In this document: piece after piece, positions 48,285 to 55,879 of the stretch
Layout: each line of letters starts with the position of its first letter
How positions within the stretch are numbered: position 1 is the stretch's first letter
NCBI GenBank assembly: GCA_934457235.1
Contig: CAKSHT010000002.1
Location: 1 to 55,879 of the forward strand
DNA: 55,879 nucleotides
Source: an uncultured Oscillospiraceae bacterium
GTDB taxonomy: Bacteria > Bacillota > Clostridia > Oscillospirales > Ruminococcaceae
Reading direction: 5' to 3'
Notes under the pieces: model-generated
What the model was told of the DNA's origin: nothing
What the model saw: the letters and a program-made list of their open reading frames with translations, nothing else
Databases searched by the model: none
Program-made: the position numbers and the translations under genes

Positions 48285-50625
48285 GAACGGAGCATTTTAC
48301 AAGTTCCTGCCGTATTTCCGCTATAAGCTGCGCTATCTCAGACCGCAGTTCATCATGAGCTGCATACTCGCGCTGCTGACTTACCCGACCGTGGGCGCGC
48401 TGCTTTACCCGATGTGCTCCACGCAGGCGCAGATAGAACAGTACCGCGCCCAGGGAGTTATGAACGACGTCCTTCAGCAGCAGATGGATCAGCGGATGGA
48501 ACAGTTACAGTCCCTGTTCATTTCGGCGGCAGTGATAGGTGTGCTCTGCCTTATGGGTCTGTTCGTGTTCACGTTTATAACCACCCTGCGCTGCTTCCGC
48601 TATCTTTACGACAAGACCTATGTTGACATGGACATGTCGCTCCCCGTGAACCACAACACACGCTTTTTCGGCGACCTTGCGGCTGTGGCTGCGACTAATC
48701 TTCTGCCGCATCTTATCGCGATACTTGTGGGTATCGTCATGTTCTTTACGAGCGGTTTCGGCGAGATGCTGATAAACGCCTATTCCGACCGGGCAGTGTT
48801 CGAAACAGTGTACACGCTGGTGGTACAGTGCGTATTCACCGGACTGTATTCCTGCATAATGCAGATCGGTCTGTGCCTGCTCATGCTGTCATTCTGCGGC
48901 AGAAAGGCAGAAGCCTTTATTTACCCCGTGCTTGTCAATGTCGCTATCCCGATAATACACGGGCTTGCTGTCAACCTTGTTCAGAGCGGCATTTACGGCG
49001 CTGAAATCAATATCAGCGGCACGCCTTCCGAGATGTTCTCGATGTCGTTCACTTCACCGCTGGGTATGCTGTTCATGACGCTTTATTCCGGCATCACCTC
49101 CGTTGAGATAATGGGCGGCGGAGAACCTCAGAACATGCCGATGTTCACTCCAGCATACGCTGTCCCTGCGCTGGTGCTGACATTAGTGTTCTTCGCGGGG
49201 GCTTACTTCCTGATAAAGAACCGCCGCAATGAGCGCGTGGGAATGTCCTATGTCTATAAGGGCATGGATCTGATAATCCCCGGAGTGGTGGTTTTCGCGA
49301 TAACACTGCCGTTCAGCAGCTATATCTTCAAGTCGCTGAGAGGCTACGGAAAGACTCTGGGCTACAGCTATTCTCCGTCCGTGACAAGCATGGTCATTTG
49401 GCTGGTGGTGCTTTCGTTCATCGCATATGTAATCATGGCGCTCATCAGCGGAAGGAACTTCCGCAGGTTCCACATCACGCTTGCTAAGTGGGCAGGCACG
49501 CTGGCTGTCAGCGTGGGTATCTCGGCTGTTCTCGCATTCTCTAACGGGTTCGGAATGTCCAACTATATCCCGGCTGAAAGCGGTATTGCCAATGTGAGCG
49601 TGAATATGTCGGCTCATGCAGGATTTGACGGCCCCAGGTATTATCAGGTATATTCCAGCGACGACGAGCTTATCAGAACGGCTATGGAAATCCACCGCGA
49701 TATCCCGAAGCATTCCATGGGTTCTGAAGCCAGATGCCAGGTATCCCTGAGCTACTTCATGAAGAACGGCGAATGCGTCCGCAGGACATACCGCGTGACC
49801 GACGAGCAGTTCACGGAATACATGCACCGCGTCTGCACGCCCGACCTGTGGTATCTGGAGCTGATCGACGATATAAACGGCATTGTAGATGACCCGGACA
49901 GATGGCAGTGCAGTATCCGCGGAGAAAATATGATCACGGCTTACAGCGGATTTACCTATGAGGAGCTGCTGAGCGCGATAAAGGAGGACTGCCAGAAAGT
50001 TTCCTTTGAAATGCTGGGCAATGTCAGCGGCGTATATGAATACAGACCGGTGCTGAGTCTGATGAAGGGCGAAACGGAAGCTTCAAGTACATTCAGTGTC
50101 TACAGCTGGATGGAAAACACCATTGAGCTGTTCAGAAAGTGTGGTCTGAATCTTGTGGCGACTTCAGTGGCAGAGAATTATAAGACCGCGTTCATTCTGG
50201 ATTATGACGGCAATAACAATTACATTATCAACAGCACTGAGACCATGTTAGGCTATGCCGAGGGAATGACCGCACAGCAGATCGCAGATTATCTGAACGA
50301 TTTTTATGGAAGTGATCATTATTACGCAGACGATCTTACGATCGCTACGACATTCGGCTGCGCGCACGCAGGCGACAGCAGGATAAATGAACTTATTTCT
50401 GTAGGCTGTTCTACGGACAGCTTTTACGCTTCTGATTTCAGATATGCGTTGCTGCTTACTACTGCGGGCAGCCTGGAAGAATACCTTTCTGGCACCAATG
50501 AGGAAATGATAATCGATATACCTCGCGAATACGACGACCTCGCTGAGCAGACGCTTCAGCAATACGTCGTCGGCAGTATAGAGCGTTCCCCGGCAGATGA
50601 AATGTCATCCTGGGAAGCAGCATGA
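48259..50625 (+). CDS. ABC transporter permease with large extracytoplasmic region
   Basis: A 788-residue membrane protein. Hydrophobic helices lie at about 30-50, 85-110, 140-165, 195-245, 300-320, 340-360, 375-400 and 410-425; the remaining ~350 residues form a large soluble C-terminal region. Start ATG 48259 has GGAGGTG at the right spacing, inside the end of the ATPase gene (26-base overlap). The same frame extends upstream to 48139 but that part is read-through inside the ATPase. It forms the transport channel; the substrate is unknown. The big extra domain is unusual for a YtrC/D-type permease. Confidence 0.82.
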   Translation: MTAQNSAAKNGAFYKFLPYFRYKLRYLRPQFIMSCILALLTYPTVGALLYPMCSTQAQIEQYRAQGVMNDVLQQQMDQRMEQLQSLFISAAVIGVLCLMGLFVFTFITTLRCFRYLYDKTYVDMDMSLPVNHNTRFFGDLAAVAATNLLPHLIAILVGIVMFFTSGFGEMLINAYSDRAVFETVYTLVVQCVFTGLYSCIMQIGLCLLMLSFCGRKAEAFIYPVLVNVAIPIIHGLAVNLVQSGIYGAEINISGTPSEMFSMSFTSPLGMLFMTLYSGITSVEIMGGGEPQNMPMFTPAYAVPALVLTLVFFAGAYFLIKNRRNERVGMSYVYKGMDLIIPGVVVFAITLPFSSYIFKSLRGYGKTLGYSYSPSVTSMVIWLVVLSFIAYVIMALISGRNFRRFHITLAKWAGTLAVSVGISAVLAFSNGFGMSNYIPAESGIANVSVNMSAHAGFDGPRYYQVYSSDDELIRTAMEIHRDIPKHSMGSEARCQVSLSYFMKNGECVRRTYRVTDEQFTEYMHRVCTPDLWYLELIDDINGIVDDPDRWQCSIRGENMITAYSGFTYEELLSAIKEDCQKVSFEMLGNVSGVYEYRPVLSLMKGETEASSTFSVYSWMENTIELFRKCGLNLVATSVAENYKTAFILDYDGNNNYIINSTETMLGYAEGMTAQQIADYLNDFYGSDHYYADDLTIATTFGCAHAGDSRINELISVGCSTDSFYASDFRYALLLTTAGSLEEYLSGTNEEMIIDIPREYDDLAEQTLQQYVVGSIERSPADEMSSWEAA

Positions 50626-50652
50626 TAACCGATAACCATTCTTCCCCCAATA

Positions 50653-50682
50653 AAGCCCCCGCTCCTGTGTGAGCGGGGGCTT
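50653..50682 (+). terminator. terminator after ABC permease, left copy
   Basis: AAGCCCCCGCTC (50653-50664) pairs perfectly with GAGCGGGGGCTT (50671-50682). A near-identical hairpin recurs at 50840-50866. The usual U-run is cut short at CTTCAGG. Confidence 0.75.
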
Positions 50683-50839
50683 CAGGCTGTCGATAAAGGC
50701 ACATCTGCGTCTGTCACCGCATTATTCGCTTCGCGAAAAAAGCCGCATGACGGCAGGCACAACGCCTAGCCGTCATGCGGGTTCCTAGCATCTGCACCTT
50801 TCTCGGCAGCCTGGGGTAGGTACTTTTTCGACAAGCCGA
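50683..50839. repeat. insert-like segment between duplicated terminators
   Basis: 157 bp with ends AGGCTGTCGATAAAG and CTTTTTCGACAAGCCGAT, the same end type as 25910-26099. It includes the hairpin repeat related to 34913-35012 (about 50685-50812) and a long stem, CCGCATGACGGCAGGC with GCCTAGCCGTCATGCGG (50743-50780). No gene is present. Confidence 0.6.
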
Positions 50840-50870
50840 TCCCCTCGCTCCTTTGTGAGCGGGGGCTTTT
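50840..50870 (+). terminator. terminator, right copy
   Basis: TCCCCTCGCTC pairs with GAGCGGGGGC, followed by TTTTGCATTTTG. It differs slightly from the left copy at 50653-50682. The sequence from 50871 to the promoter at 51076 is AT-rich with nothing else recognised. Confidence 0.75.
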
Positions 50871-51075
50871 GCATTTTGTGAGTGTTGAAGAAAACTCCGG
50901 GTTATTGCCATTATTGCAGAAAATGTAACGTTTGTTTTGTAACCTATGCACAAAAGCGTGCTAAAAAATGTCAAAATGCACAAAATTTAATATTACAACT
51001 ACGCGTATTTACATTTTTTTGTATCTATTTTTCACTGTGTTTTACTTAATGTAAAATTTTCTGGTAAAAAAATTG

Positions 51076-51104
51076 TTGCAATATGCGCTGAAATGGTGTA
51101 TAAT
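51076..51104 (+). promoter_or_regulatory. SigA-type promoter of the flagellar operon
   Basis: TTGCAA (51076-51081), 17-bp spacer, TATAAT (51099-51104). No SigD-type (TAAA-N15-GCCGATAA) motif is seen, as expected for an early flagellar operon. Confidence 0.75.
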
Positions 51105-51123
51105 TATAATACGAATAGCTATA

Positions 51124-51171
51124 GGGTGGAGTATGCCAATTTGCGGCAAATGCTCCGTGGCATAGAGGAGA
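51124..51171 (+). promoter_or_regulatory. structured leader of flgB with two possible folds
   Basis: GGAG (51128-51131) can pair with CTCC (51153-51156), while TATGCC (51132-51137) can pair with GGCATA (51159-51164) around an inner ATTTG-CGG-CAAAT stem. The two outer stems partly compete. The ribosome site GAGGAG (51165-51170) is next to the second stem. No known riboswitch class, including c-di-GMP types, is recognised. Confidence 0.4.
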
Positions 51172-51177
51172 AAATAT

Positions 51178-51543
51178 ATGGCTTTGTTTGATACCAATGC
51201 GTTCCGCGTGACTGAGCAGGGACTTTCTGTTCTCTGGCAGAAGCAGCAGATAATTTCGCAGAATATTTCCAATGCAGATACCCCGGATTACAAGTGCAAG
51301 TACCTGGATTTTGCCGGAATTCTCAGGGACAAGCTCCGCAGCAACGGCACCGTTGACGTTGAGCTGAACCTGGCTGAGCGTCTGTTTATCGACCGAAACA
51401 CCGAGGACCAGGCGGACGGAAACAATGTAGATAACGATGTACAGCAGGCAGAGCTTGCAAGGACGCAGCTGCAGTACGACGCGCTGATCAATTCCATGAA
51501 CGGCAACTTCTCCCGCGTGAGAACTGCTATGACCACAAAGTAA
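51178..51543 (+). CDS. flgB: flagellar basal-body rod protein FlgB
   Basis: A 121-residue proximal rod protein with the N-terminal rod motif (QQIISQNISNADTPDYKCKYLDF) and a C-terminal amphipathic helix. It forms the rod nearest the MS ring. It opens the flagellar operon in the classical order flgB-flgC-fliE-fliF-fliG-fliH. Confidence 0.94.
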   Translation: MALFDTNAFRVTEQGLSVLWQKQQIISQNISNADTPDYKCKYLDFAGILRDKLRSNGTVDVELNLAERLFIDRNTEDQADGNNVDNDVQQAELARTQLQYDALINSMNGNFSRVRTAMTTK

Positions 51544-51557
51544 ACGGAGGGTAAGAT

Positions 51558-52016
51558 ATGGCATTTCTTAGTTCGCTTAATATCCCGCTTTCCGGCATGA
51601 CCGCCGAGCGGTTCAGACTTGACATAATCGGACAGAACATCGCCAATGCGGATAATGTGGCTTCCACTCCCGAGGAGGCGTACAAGCGCCAGATGGTGGT
51701 TTTCGGCGAGGACAAGACGTTCAAGAAGATACTCTATACCAAGCTCGGCACCGGCGAGACCCACTTACAGAAGTACATAAAGTACCGCGGCGTCGAGGCT
51801 AAGGCAGTCGTTGAGGACGAAACTCCCGCCGAGCCGGTCTACGACCCGACCCACCCGCTGGCGGACGAGTACGGCTATGTGTACGAATCCAACGTTGATG
51901 TAGCTACTGAGCAGCTGGATTCCGTCGAGGCTGAGAACATGTATTCCGCAAATCTCGCGGTGTTTGAGGTAGTAAAGTCAATGGCAACAAAGGCGCTGAA
52001 CATCGGCAAGGGCTGA
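51558..52016 (+). CDS. flgC: flagellar basal-body rod protein FlgC
   Basis: A 152-residue rod protein with LDIIGQNIANADNVAS near the N-terminus and a C-terminal EAENMYSANLAVFEVVKSMA helix, both typical of FlgC. It begins 14 bp after flgB with an AACGGAGGG ribosome site. Confidence 0.94.
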   Translation: MAFLSSLNIPLSGMTAERFRLDIIGQNIANADNVASTPEEAYKRQMVVFGEDKTFKKILYTKLGTGETHLQKYIKYRGVEAKAVVEDETPAEPVYDPTHPLADEYGYVYESNVDVATEQLDSVEAENMYSANLAVFEVVKSMATKALNIGKG

Positions 52017-52079
52017 TATAACGCCGCATGAAGCAAAAATCCAAAGCAGGGACGCTCCTATGAAAGGAACTTGAGATAA

Positions 52080-52409
52080 ATGGTTGAATTTACGCCGTTA
52101 GGCACACTCACAGAAATGAAGCCCATGGAGGCCATGACCCCGATGGGCACCGATAAGTCCAAGGCTCAGTACGCGATGAACGTTGAGGACGCTTCGTTCC
52201 TCGACATCTTCAAGGGCATGGTCGATAATGTCGTTGAGACCAATGAGCAGGTAGACCGCGACGCCATCGACCTTATGCTGGGCAACATCGACGATCTGGC
52301 AACGATTCAGGCGAACATCACCAAGGCTGCCACGGCGGTCGAACTGCTGGTGACGGTGAAGAACGAGGCGCTGAGCGCTTATAACACCATCATCAATATG
52401 CAGGTTTGA
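52080..52409 (+). CDS. fliE: flagellar hook-basal body protein FliE
   Basis: A 109-residue protein. The C-terminal two thirds (FLDIFKGMVDNVVETNEQVD ... ITKAATAVELLVTVKNEALSAY) match FliE, the adaptor between the MS ring and the rod. The Met-rich N-terminus is variable. There are 63 bp between it and flgC. Confidence 0.92.
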   Translation: MVEFTPLGTLTEMKPMEAMTPMGTDKSKAQYAMNVEDASFLDIFKGMVDNVVETNEQVDRDAIDLMLGNIDDLATIQANITKAATAVELLVTVKNEALSAYNTIINMQV

Positions 52410-52458
52410 TATCAAGCTGTCAGGGGAACAGCGTAAAAATCGGAGGTCGTCCAGATAA

Positions 52459-54135
52459 ATGAATGAAAAGATAAAATCCGTGGTAACGACGGTAAAGACC
52501 AGGTGGACAGACGCGTCCAAGATGGCGAAGATACTTATAATCTCAATTCCCATCGTCGTTGTTGCGATAATCATAGTGCTGTGCGTGCTGCTCAATTCCA
52601 ACAAGAGCACAGCAGTCCTGTTTTCGGGACTGTCAAGTTCAGAGGCAGGCGAGATCGCTTCTGCTATCCAGTCACTGGATAACGCGCCTCAGGTAACAGT
52701 AAACTCAAACGGCGACGTTATCGTCCCGGCGGAGCAGGCAGACTCATTGAGAATGCAGATGTGGGCGCAGGGATATCCCAAGTCTACTACTAATTACGAT
52801 ATTTGGGACAACGGAGTGGATCTCTGGAGCACCGATCTCGATAAGCGCGAGATCAAGCGCCAGCAGCTGGAAACAAGGCTCGGCGCCACCATCGCCTCTA
52901 TGGACAAGATCGCGGCGGCAACGGTAAACCTTACGCTTCCGGAAACGTCAAATTACGTTATATCCACCCAGAAGGGCGACAGCCAGTGCGCGGTGTTCCT
53001 CCAGCTGAGGAACGACACCGAGTCGCTGACGAACGCTGAAGTACGCGCGATATACCGCGGCGTCACCACCAGCGTAGAGGGTCTGACCAATGATAATGTT
53101 TCCGTTATGGACAGCAAGATGAACTCCTATGAGTGGATAGACCCGGAGCTTGATGAGGTTGACAAGGACGAGGACAAGTCCGGCGTTGACATTGCGAGAA
53201 AGCGTCTTGAATTCGAGCAGGAGTTTGTGCAGGTGCTCAAGGACGGTCTGGGTGAGATGTTCACGAAGATCTACGGCGAGAACGGGTATGCATTCAATGT
53301 TTCTGCACGCCTTAACTACGATGCAAAGGACGTTGAGTCCACCCAGTACGAACCGGTAGACGGGACGAACGCCGGCGTTATAAACCACCAGGATCAGGTA
53401 AACGAGGCTGGCAGGCTCGACAGCGACGGCAACATCGTGGGAGTTACCGCAAACGGCGATGTTTCCCCGGATTATCCTACATACACAGGTCTTGAGGACG
53501 GACAGTCATTCTATTATAATAAGAACGAGATACAGTACAGCGTTTCCAACATTAAGGAAACTATCAAGAAAGACGGTTATTCCATCGACGCGCTGACCGT
53601 CGGTCTGGTAGTCAATCAGACTAACATGACCCAGGCGGAGCGCGAAGCTCTTCAGGGCATAGTTGCAAATGCGGCAGGAACTACCACGGATTATGTTTCC
53701 GTTTATAATCTCCCGTTCTTGCTCGGCAACGGCGGCAACAGCGGAACCAACGGCGACAGCAGCGGACTTCAGATCATCACACCGCCTGTTGATACGTTCA
53801 GAAACACCCTGCTCTATGTCGTTGTGGGTCTTGGCGTACTGCTGATACTGCTGCTGATACTTACGCTTATGATGGGCCATTCAAGAAAGAAGAAGATCAG
53901 ACGCCGCCAGGAGGCTGCATTCGCTGCGGCTTCGCAGGGCGGAATGGCTCCGTCCGGGGTCACATCTCAGGAGCCGGAAGCTCCCGAAGAAGTGGATTTC
54001 AATATTGCTAGCCTTACCGAGGAAGCTGCAAAGGAGTCCCGCGAGACAATACTGAAGCGCGAGATAAGCGACTTCTCAAAGAGCAACCCGGAGATCGTAG
54101 CGCAGATCATCAAGAATATGATGAAGGACAACTGA
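52459..54135 (+). CDS. fliF: flagellar MS-ring protein FliF
   Basis: A 558-residue membrane protein. The first membrane helix is at about 24-46 and the second at about 450-475. Ring-building motifs lie between, and the FliG-binding tail ends in SNPEIVAQIIKNMM. It forms the MS ring on which the flagellum is built. The Asn/Gly/Ser-rich stretch before the second helix is a flexible linker. Confidence 0.95.
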   Translation: MNEKIKSVVTTVKTRWTDASKMAKILIISIPIVVVAIIIVLCVLLNSNKSTAVLFSGLSSSEAGEIASAIQSLDNAPQVTVNSNGDVIVPAEQADSLRMQMWAQGYPKSTTNYDIWDNGVDLWSTDLDKREIKRQQLETRLGATIASMDKIAAATVNLTLPETSNYVISTQKGDSQCAVFLQLRNDTESLTNAEVRAIYRGVTTSVEGLTNDNVSVMDSKMNSYEWIDPELDEVDKDEDKSGVDIARKRLEFEQEFVQVLKDGLGEMFTKIYGENGYAFNVSARLNYDAKDVESTQYEPVDGTNAGVINHQDQVNEAGRLDSDGNIVGVTANGDVSPDYPTYTGLEDGQSFYYNKNEIQYSVSNIKETIKKDGYSIDALTVGLVVNQTNMTQAEREALQGIVANAAGTTTDYVSVYNLPFLLGNGGNSGTNGDSSGLQIITPPVDTFRNTLLYVVVGLGVLLILLLILTLMMGHSRKKKIRRRQEAAFAAASQGGMAPSGVTSQEPEAPEEVDFNIASLTEEAAKESRETILKREISDFSKSNPEIVAQIIKNMMKDN

Positions 54136-54157
54136 TAATCAGTGAGGGGGAATTAAT

Positions 54158-55177
54158 ATGCCGGAAAACCAGGCTGTGGAACTTACACCAAACCAGAAGA
54201 TCGCCCTGGTGCTTGCGGCGATGGGTGCGGATAACGCTTCTGCGATATACAAGCACCTGTCAGACGATGAGATCGAGGCTCTCTCCACTGAGGTGGCGAA
54301 GCTGGAATACCAGCCGATCGACGTTGTGGAGGGCGTGCTCAATGAATTCTATGAGCTTTGCCTGACCCAGAAGGTCGTTACTGAGGGCGGCGTTGATTAC
54401 GCCCGCGAGATACTAGAAAAGGCGTTCGGTGCTGAAGCTGCAAATACCTTGCTCCAGCGCATAACGAAGCAGCTCAAGACCAAATCATTCGACTTCGTGA
54501 GAAAGGCGGATTATAAGAATCTGCTTGCGATAGTCCAGAATGAGCACCCGCAGACGATAGCGCTGATACTATCATATGCCAGAATAGACCAGGCGGCTGC
54601 GATACTCGCTGAGCTTCCGAAAGAGAAGCGCGTTGAGGTAGTTGAGAGGATTGCGCGAATGGACAGGGCTTCGCCTGACGTCGTCAAGGCTCTTGAAGCT
54701 ACGCTGGAAAAGAAGTTCGCAAACCTTGTCAACATCGACAGCATGGAGGTCGGCGGCATAAGCTACGTTGCAGAGGTAATGAACAACGTGGATCGCGCGA
54801 CCGAGAAATACATATTCGACGAGCTGTCAGCAAGAGATCAGAAGCTGGCGGATCAGATCAAGCAGAAGATGTTCGTGTTCGAGGACATCGTCAATCTGGA
54901 TCCTATGGCTATCCAGGAATTTACCAAGCAGGTGGATCCGAAGGATCTTGCAGTTGCTATCAAAGGCTCCACGCAGGAGGTCGCAGAGTGCATATTCTCG
55001 AACATCTCCTCCCGTGCAAGAGAGAGCCTTCAGGCGGATATCGAGTATCTGCACAATGTGCGTATGCGTGATGTTGAAGCTGCACAGCAGAACATCGTTG
55101 CAACGATACGCAAGCTGGAGCAGGACGGCATTATCACGATATCTCACGGCGGTGGCGGCGATGAAGTTATCGCCTGA
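54158..55177 (+). CDS. fliG: flagellar motor switch protein FliG
   Basis: A 339-residue switch protein that binds FliF at its N-terminus and FliM in the middle, and transmits torque through its charged C-terminal domain. The segment EVGGISYVAEVMNNVDRATE and the EHPQTIALILSYA motif are typical. It begins 22 bp after fliF. Confidence 0.96.
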   Translation: MPENQAVELTPNQKIALVLAAMGADNASAIYKHLSDDEIEALSTEVAKLEYQPIDVVEGVLNEFYELCLTQKVVTEGGVDYAREILEKAFGAEAANTLLQRITKQLKTKSFDFVRKADYKNLLAIVQNEHPQTIALILSYARIDQAAAILAELPKEKRVEVVERIARMDRASPDVVKALEATLEKKFANLVNIDSMEVGGISYVAEVMNNVDRATEKYIFDELSARDQKLADQIKQKMFVFEDIVNLDPMAIQEFTKQVDPKDLAVAIKGSTQEVAECIFSNISSRARESLQADIEYLHNVRMRDVEAAQQNIVATIRKLEQDGIITISHGGGGDEVIA

Positions 55178-55218
55178 CCGCATGATGAATATTGCATAAG
55201 GTCAGCGGAGGGGTTGTA

Positions 55219-55879
55219 TTGTCAGTATTAAAAAGGAACTCCGTTTATTTCGGCGGCGGCGTTGATATATCCAATACCATAGAGCTGCCGAAGCGTCCTG
55301 CGCAGAACCAGACTGCCGAGAGCGCCAGAAATCCCGCGCCTGCCGCAGAGCCGGAGCTTACTGCGGAGCAGCAGCTCCTTGAAGAAAAGCACCGACTGGA
55401 GCAGCGGATAAAGGAACTGGACGAGCGTGAGCAGAAGCTGGCGCAGGAGCAGCGCTCCATTGAGGAGCTTAAAACCCGCTGCGTGGAGCAGGGCAAAGAA
55501 GTCATACTTGAAGCCAAGCGCCGCGCGGAAGGTATAATAGCAAACGCGAACGATAACGCGTCGCAGATCATATTCGACGCTGAAGCGAATCGCGACAGCG
55601 TGTTTATCCGCGCTAAATCCGAGGGATTCGAGCAGGGGCAGAGGGACGGAAAGGAAGCCTGTCTTGCAGCAGGACGCGATATTCTGGAGGAAGCCCGGTC
55701 GTACGCCGAGAAGATAAACTCTGAGAAGGAGCAGCTGTTCGCTGACTACGAAAAGGAGATCTACGACACAGTGATCGCCATTGCGAAGAAAGTCACGCTG
55801 GACAGCATAACATCAAAGGACAGTGCGGCAGTCAAGCGGCTCATAAAAAAGGCCGCAAAGGAATTCCGCAACAGTGAGC
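55219..55879 (+). CDS. fliH: flagellar assembly protein FliH (3' truncated by window)
   Basis: An open frame of 220 codons that runs off the window with no stop, from TTG 55219 (GGAGGGG ribosome site 8 bases before). After a Pro/Ala-rich N-terminus, residues ~55-125 are a Glu/Gln/Arg-rich coiled coil, then GFEQGQRDGKEA, the Gly-spaced helix motif of FliH, and a C-terminal domain like V-type stalk proteins. FliH regulates the export ATPase FliI, probably encoded next. The TTG start is unusual but no ATG fits. Confidence 0.85.
   Translation, partial: MSVLKRNSVYFGGGVDISNTIELPKRPAQNQTAESARNPAPAAEPELTAEQQLLEEKHRLEQRIKELDEREQKLAQEQRSIEELKTRCVEQGKEVILEAKRRAEGIIANANDNASQIIFDAEANRDSVFIRAKSEGFEQGQRDGKEACLAAGRDILEEARSYAEKINSEKEQLFADYEKEIYDTVIAIAKKVTLDSITSKDSAAVKRLIKKAAKEFRNSE

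Noticed and set aside
51105..51177. c-di-GMP riboswitch before the flagellar operon
   Set aside because: The conserved riboswitch core sequences are not present; only generic hairpins can be drawn.

Overview
The window looks like a chromosomal segment of an anaerobic, moderately GC-rich Gram-positive bacterium of the class Clostridia, most like Ruminococcus and its Oscillospiraceae relatives. The reasons are a cellobiose-phosphorylase and mannanase locus of the kind found in plant-fibre degraders, a sporulation phosphatase (SpoIIE), a V-type ATPase, GlgC/GlgD paralogues, an UPF0210/ACT pair, strong AGGAGG ribosome sites and clear TTGACA-N17-TATAAT promoters. A flagellar operon begins at the right edge, so the organism, or its ancestor, was motile. 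The species is inferred from gene content only.

Layout. 1-5000: galactomannan and cello-oligosaccharide use (GH27 alpha-galactosidase, truncated by the window edge; a small zinc-ribbon protein; GH26 mannanase lipoprotein; GH94 phosphorylase). 5017-6147: an atypical orphan response regulator and a convergent NUDIX hydrolase. 6350-12724: a compact biosynthetic operon with a PlsC-like acyltransferase, an acyl carrier protein, a fused ketosynthase/chain-length-factor-like protein, ketoreductase, dehydratase, Sfp-type phosphopantetheinyl transferase and a flavin oxidoreductase. 12774-14542: rsmA, dCMP deaminase and a TPR protein (minus strand). 14839-17088: spoIIE. 17270-21951: glycogen synthesis genes glgB-glgC-glgD. 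22104-25297: an APH-fold kinase, an acyl-CoA ligase and the RNase P RNA (all minus). 25440-25880: a small membrane protein. 26128-34729: a nine-gene V-type ATPase operon (minus). 35037-36680: UPF0210 and ACT proteins. 36890-45094: histidinol-phosphatase, Lrp regulator, aminotransferase, ispE, Asp23/Gls24 protein, FakA-like kinase, recG and rsmE. 45235-46867: two small cell-envelope genes. 47002-50625: a GntR/YtrA regulator with its ABC transporter. 51178-55879: flgB-flgC-fliE-fliF-fliG-fliH, with fliH running off the window.

The most unusual content is the 6.4-12.7 kb operon. It has the gene set of a highly reducing type II polyketide/polyene pathway (ACP, KS plus chain-length-factor-like partner, KR, DH, PPTase) but no enoyl reductase. 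KS and partner are fused in one 778-residue chain, and the partner half has lost every catalytic residue. The likely product is an unsaturated acyl chain, perhaps delivered to a lipid by the PlsC-like protein. This is inference from gene content.

Several non-coding repeats also stand out. Two inverted copies of a ~328-bp MITE with terminal inverted repeats and 4-bp target duplications (TTAT, TTAG) lie at 9811-10138, inside the biosynthetic operon, and at 45534-45860. Each carries a 59-bp palindromic element at a different internal position. Two other insert-like segments (25910-26099 and 50683-50839) share end sequences and are each flanked by a duplicated terminator hairpin. A related hairpin repeat lies at 34913-35012. 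No tRNA, CRISPR array or transposase gene was seen.
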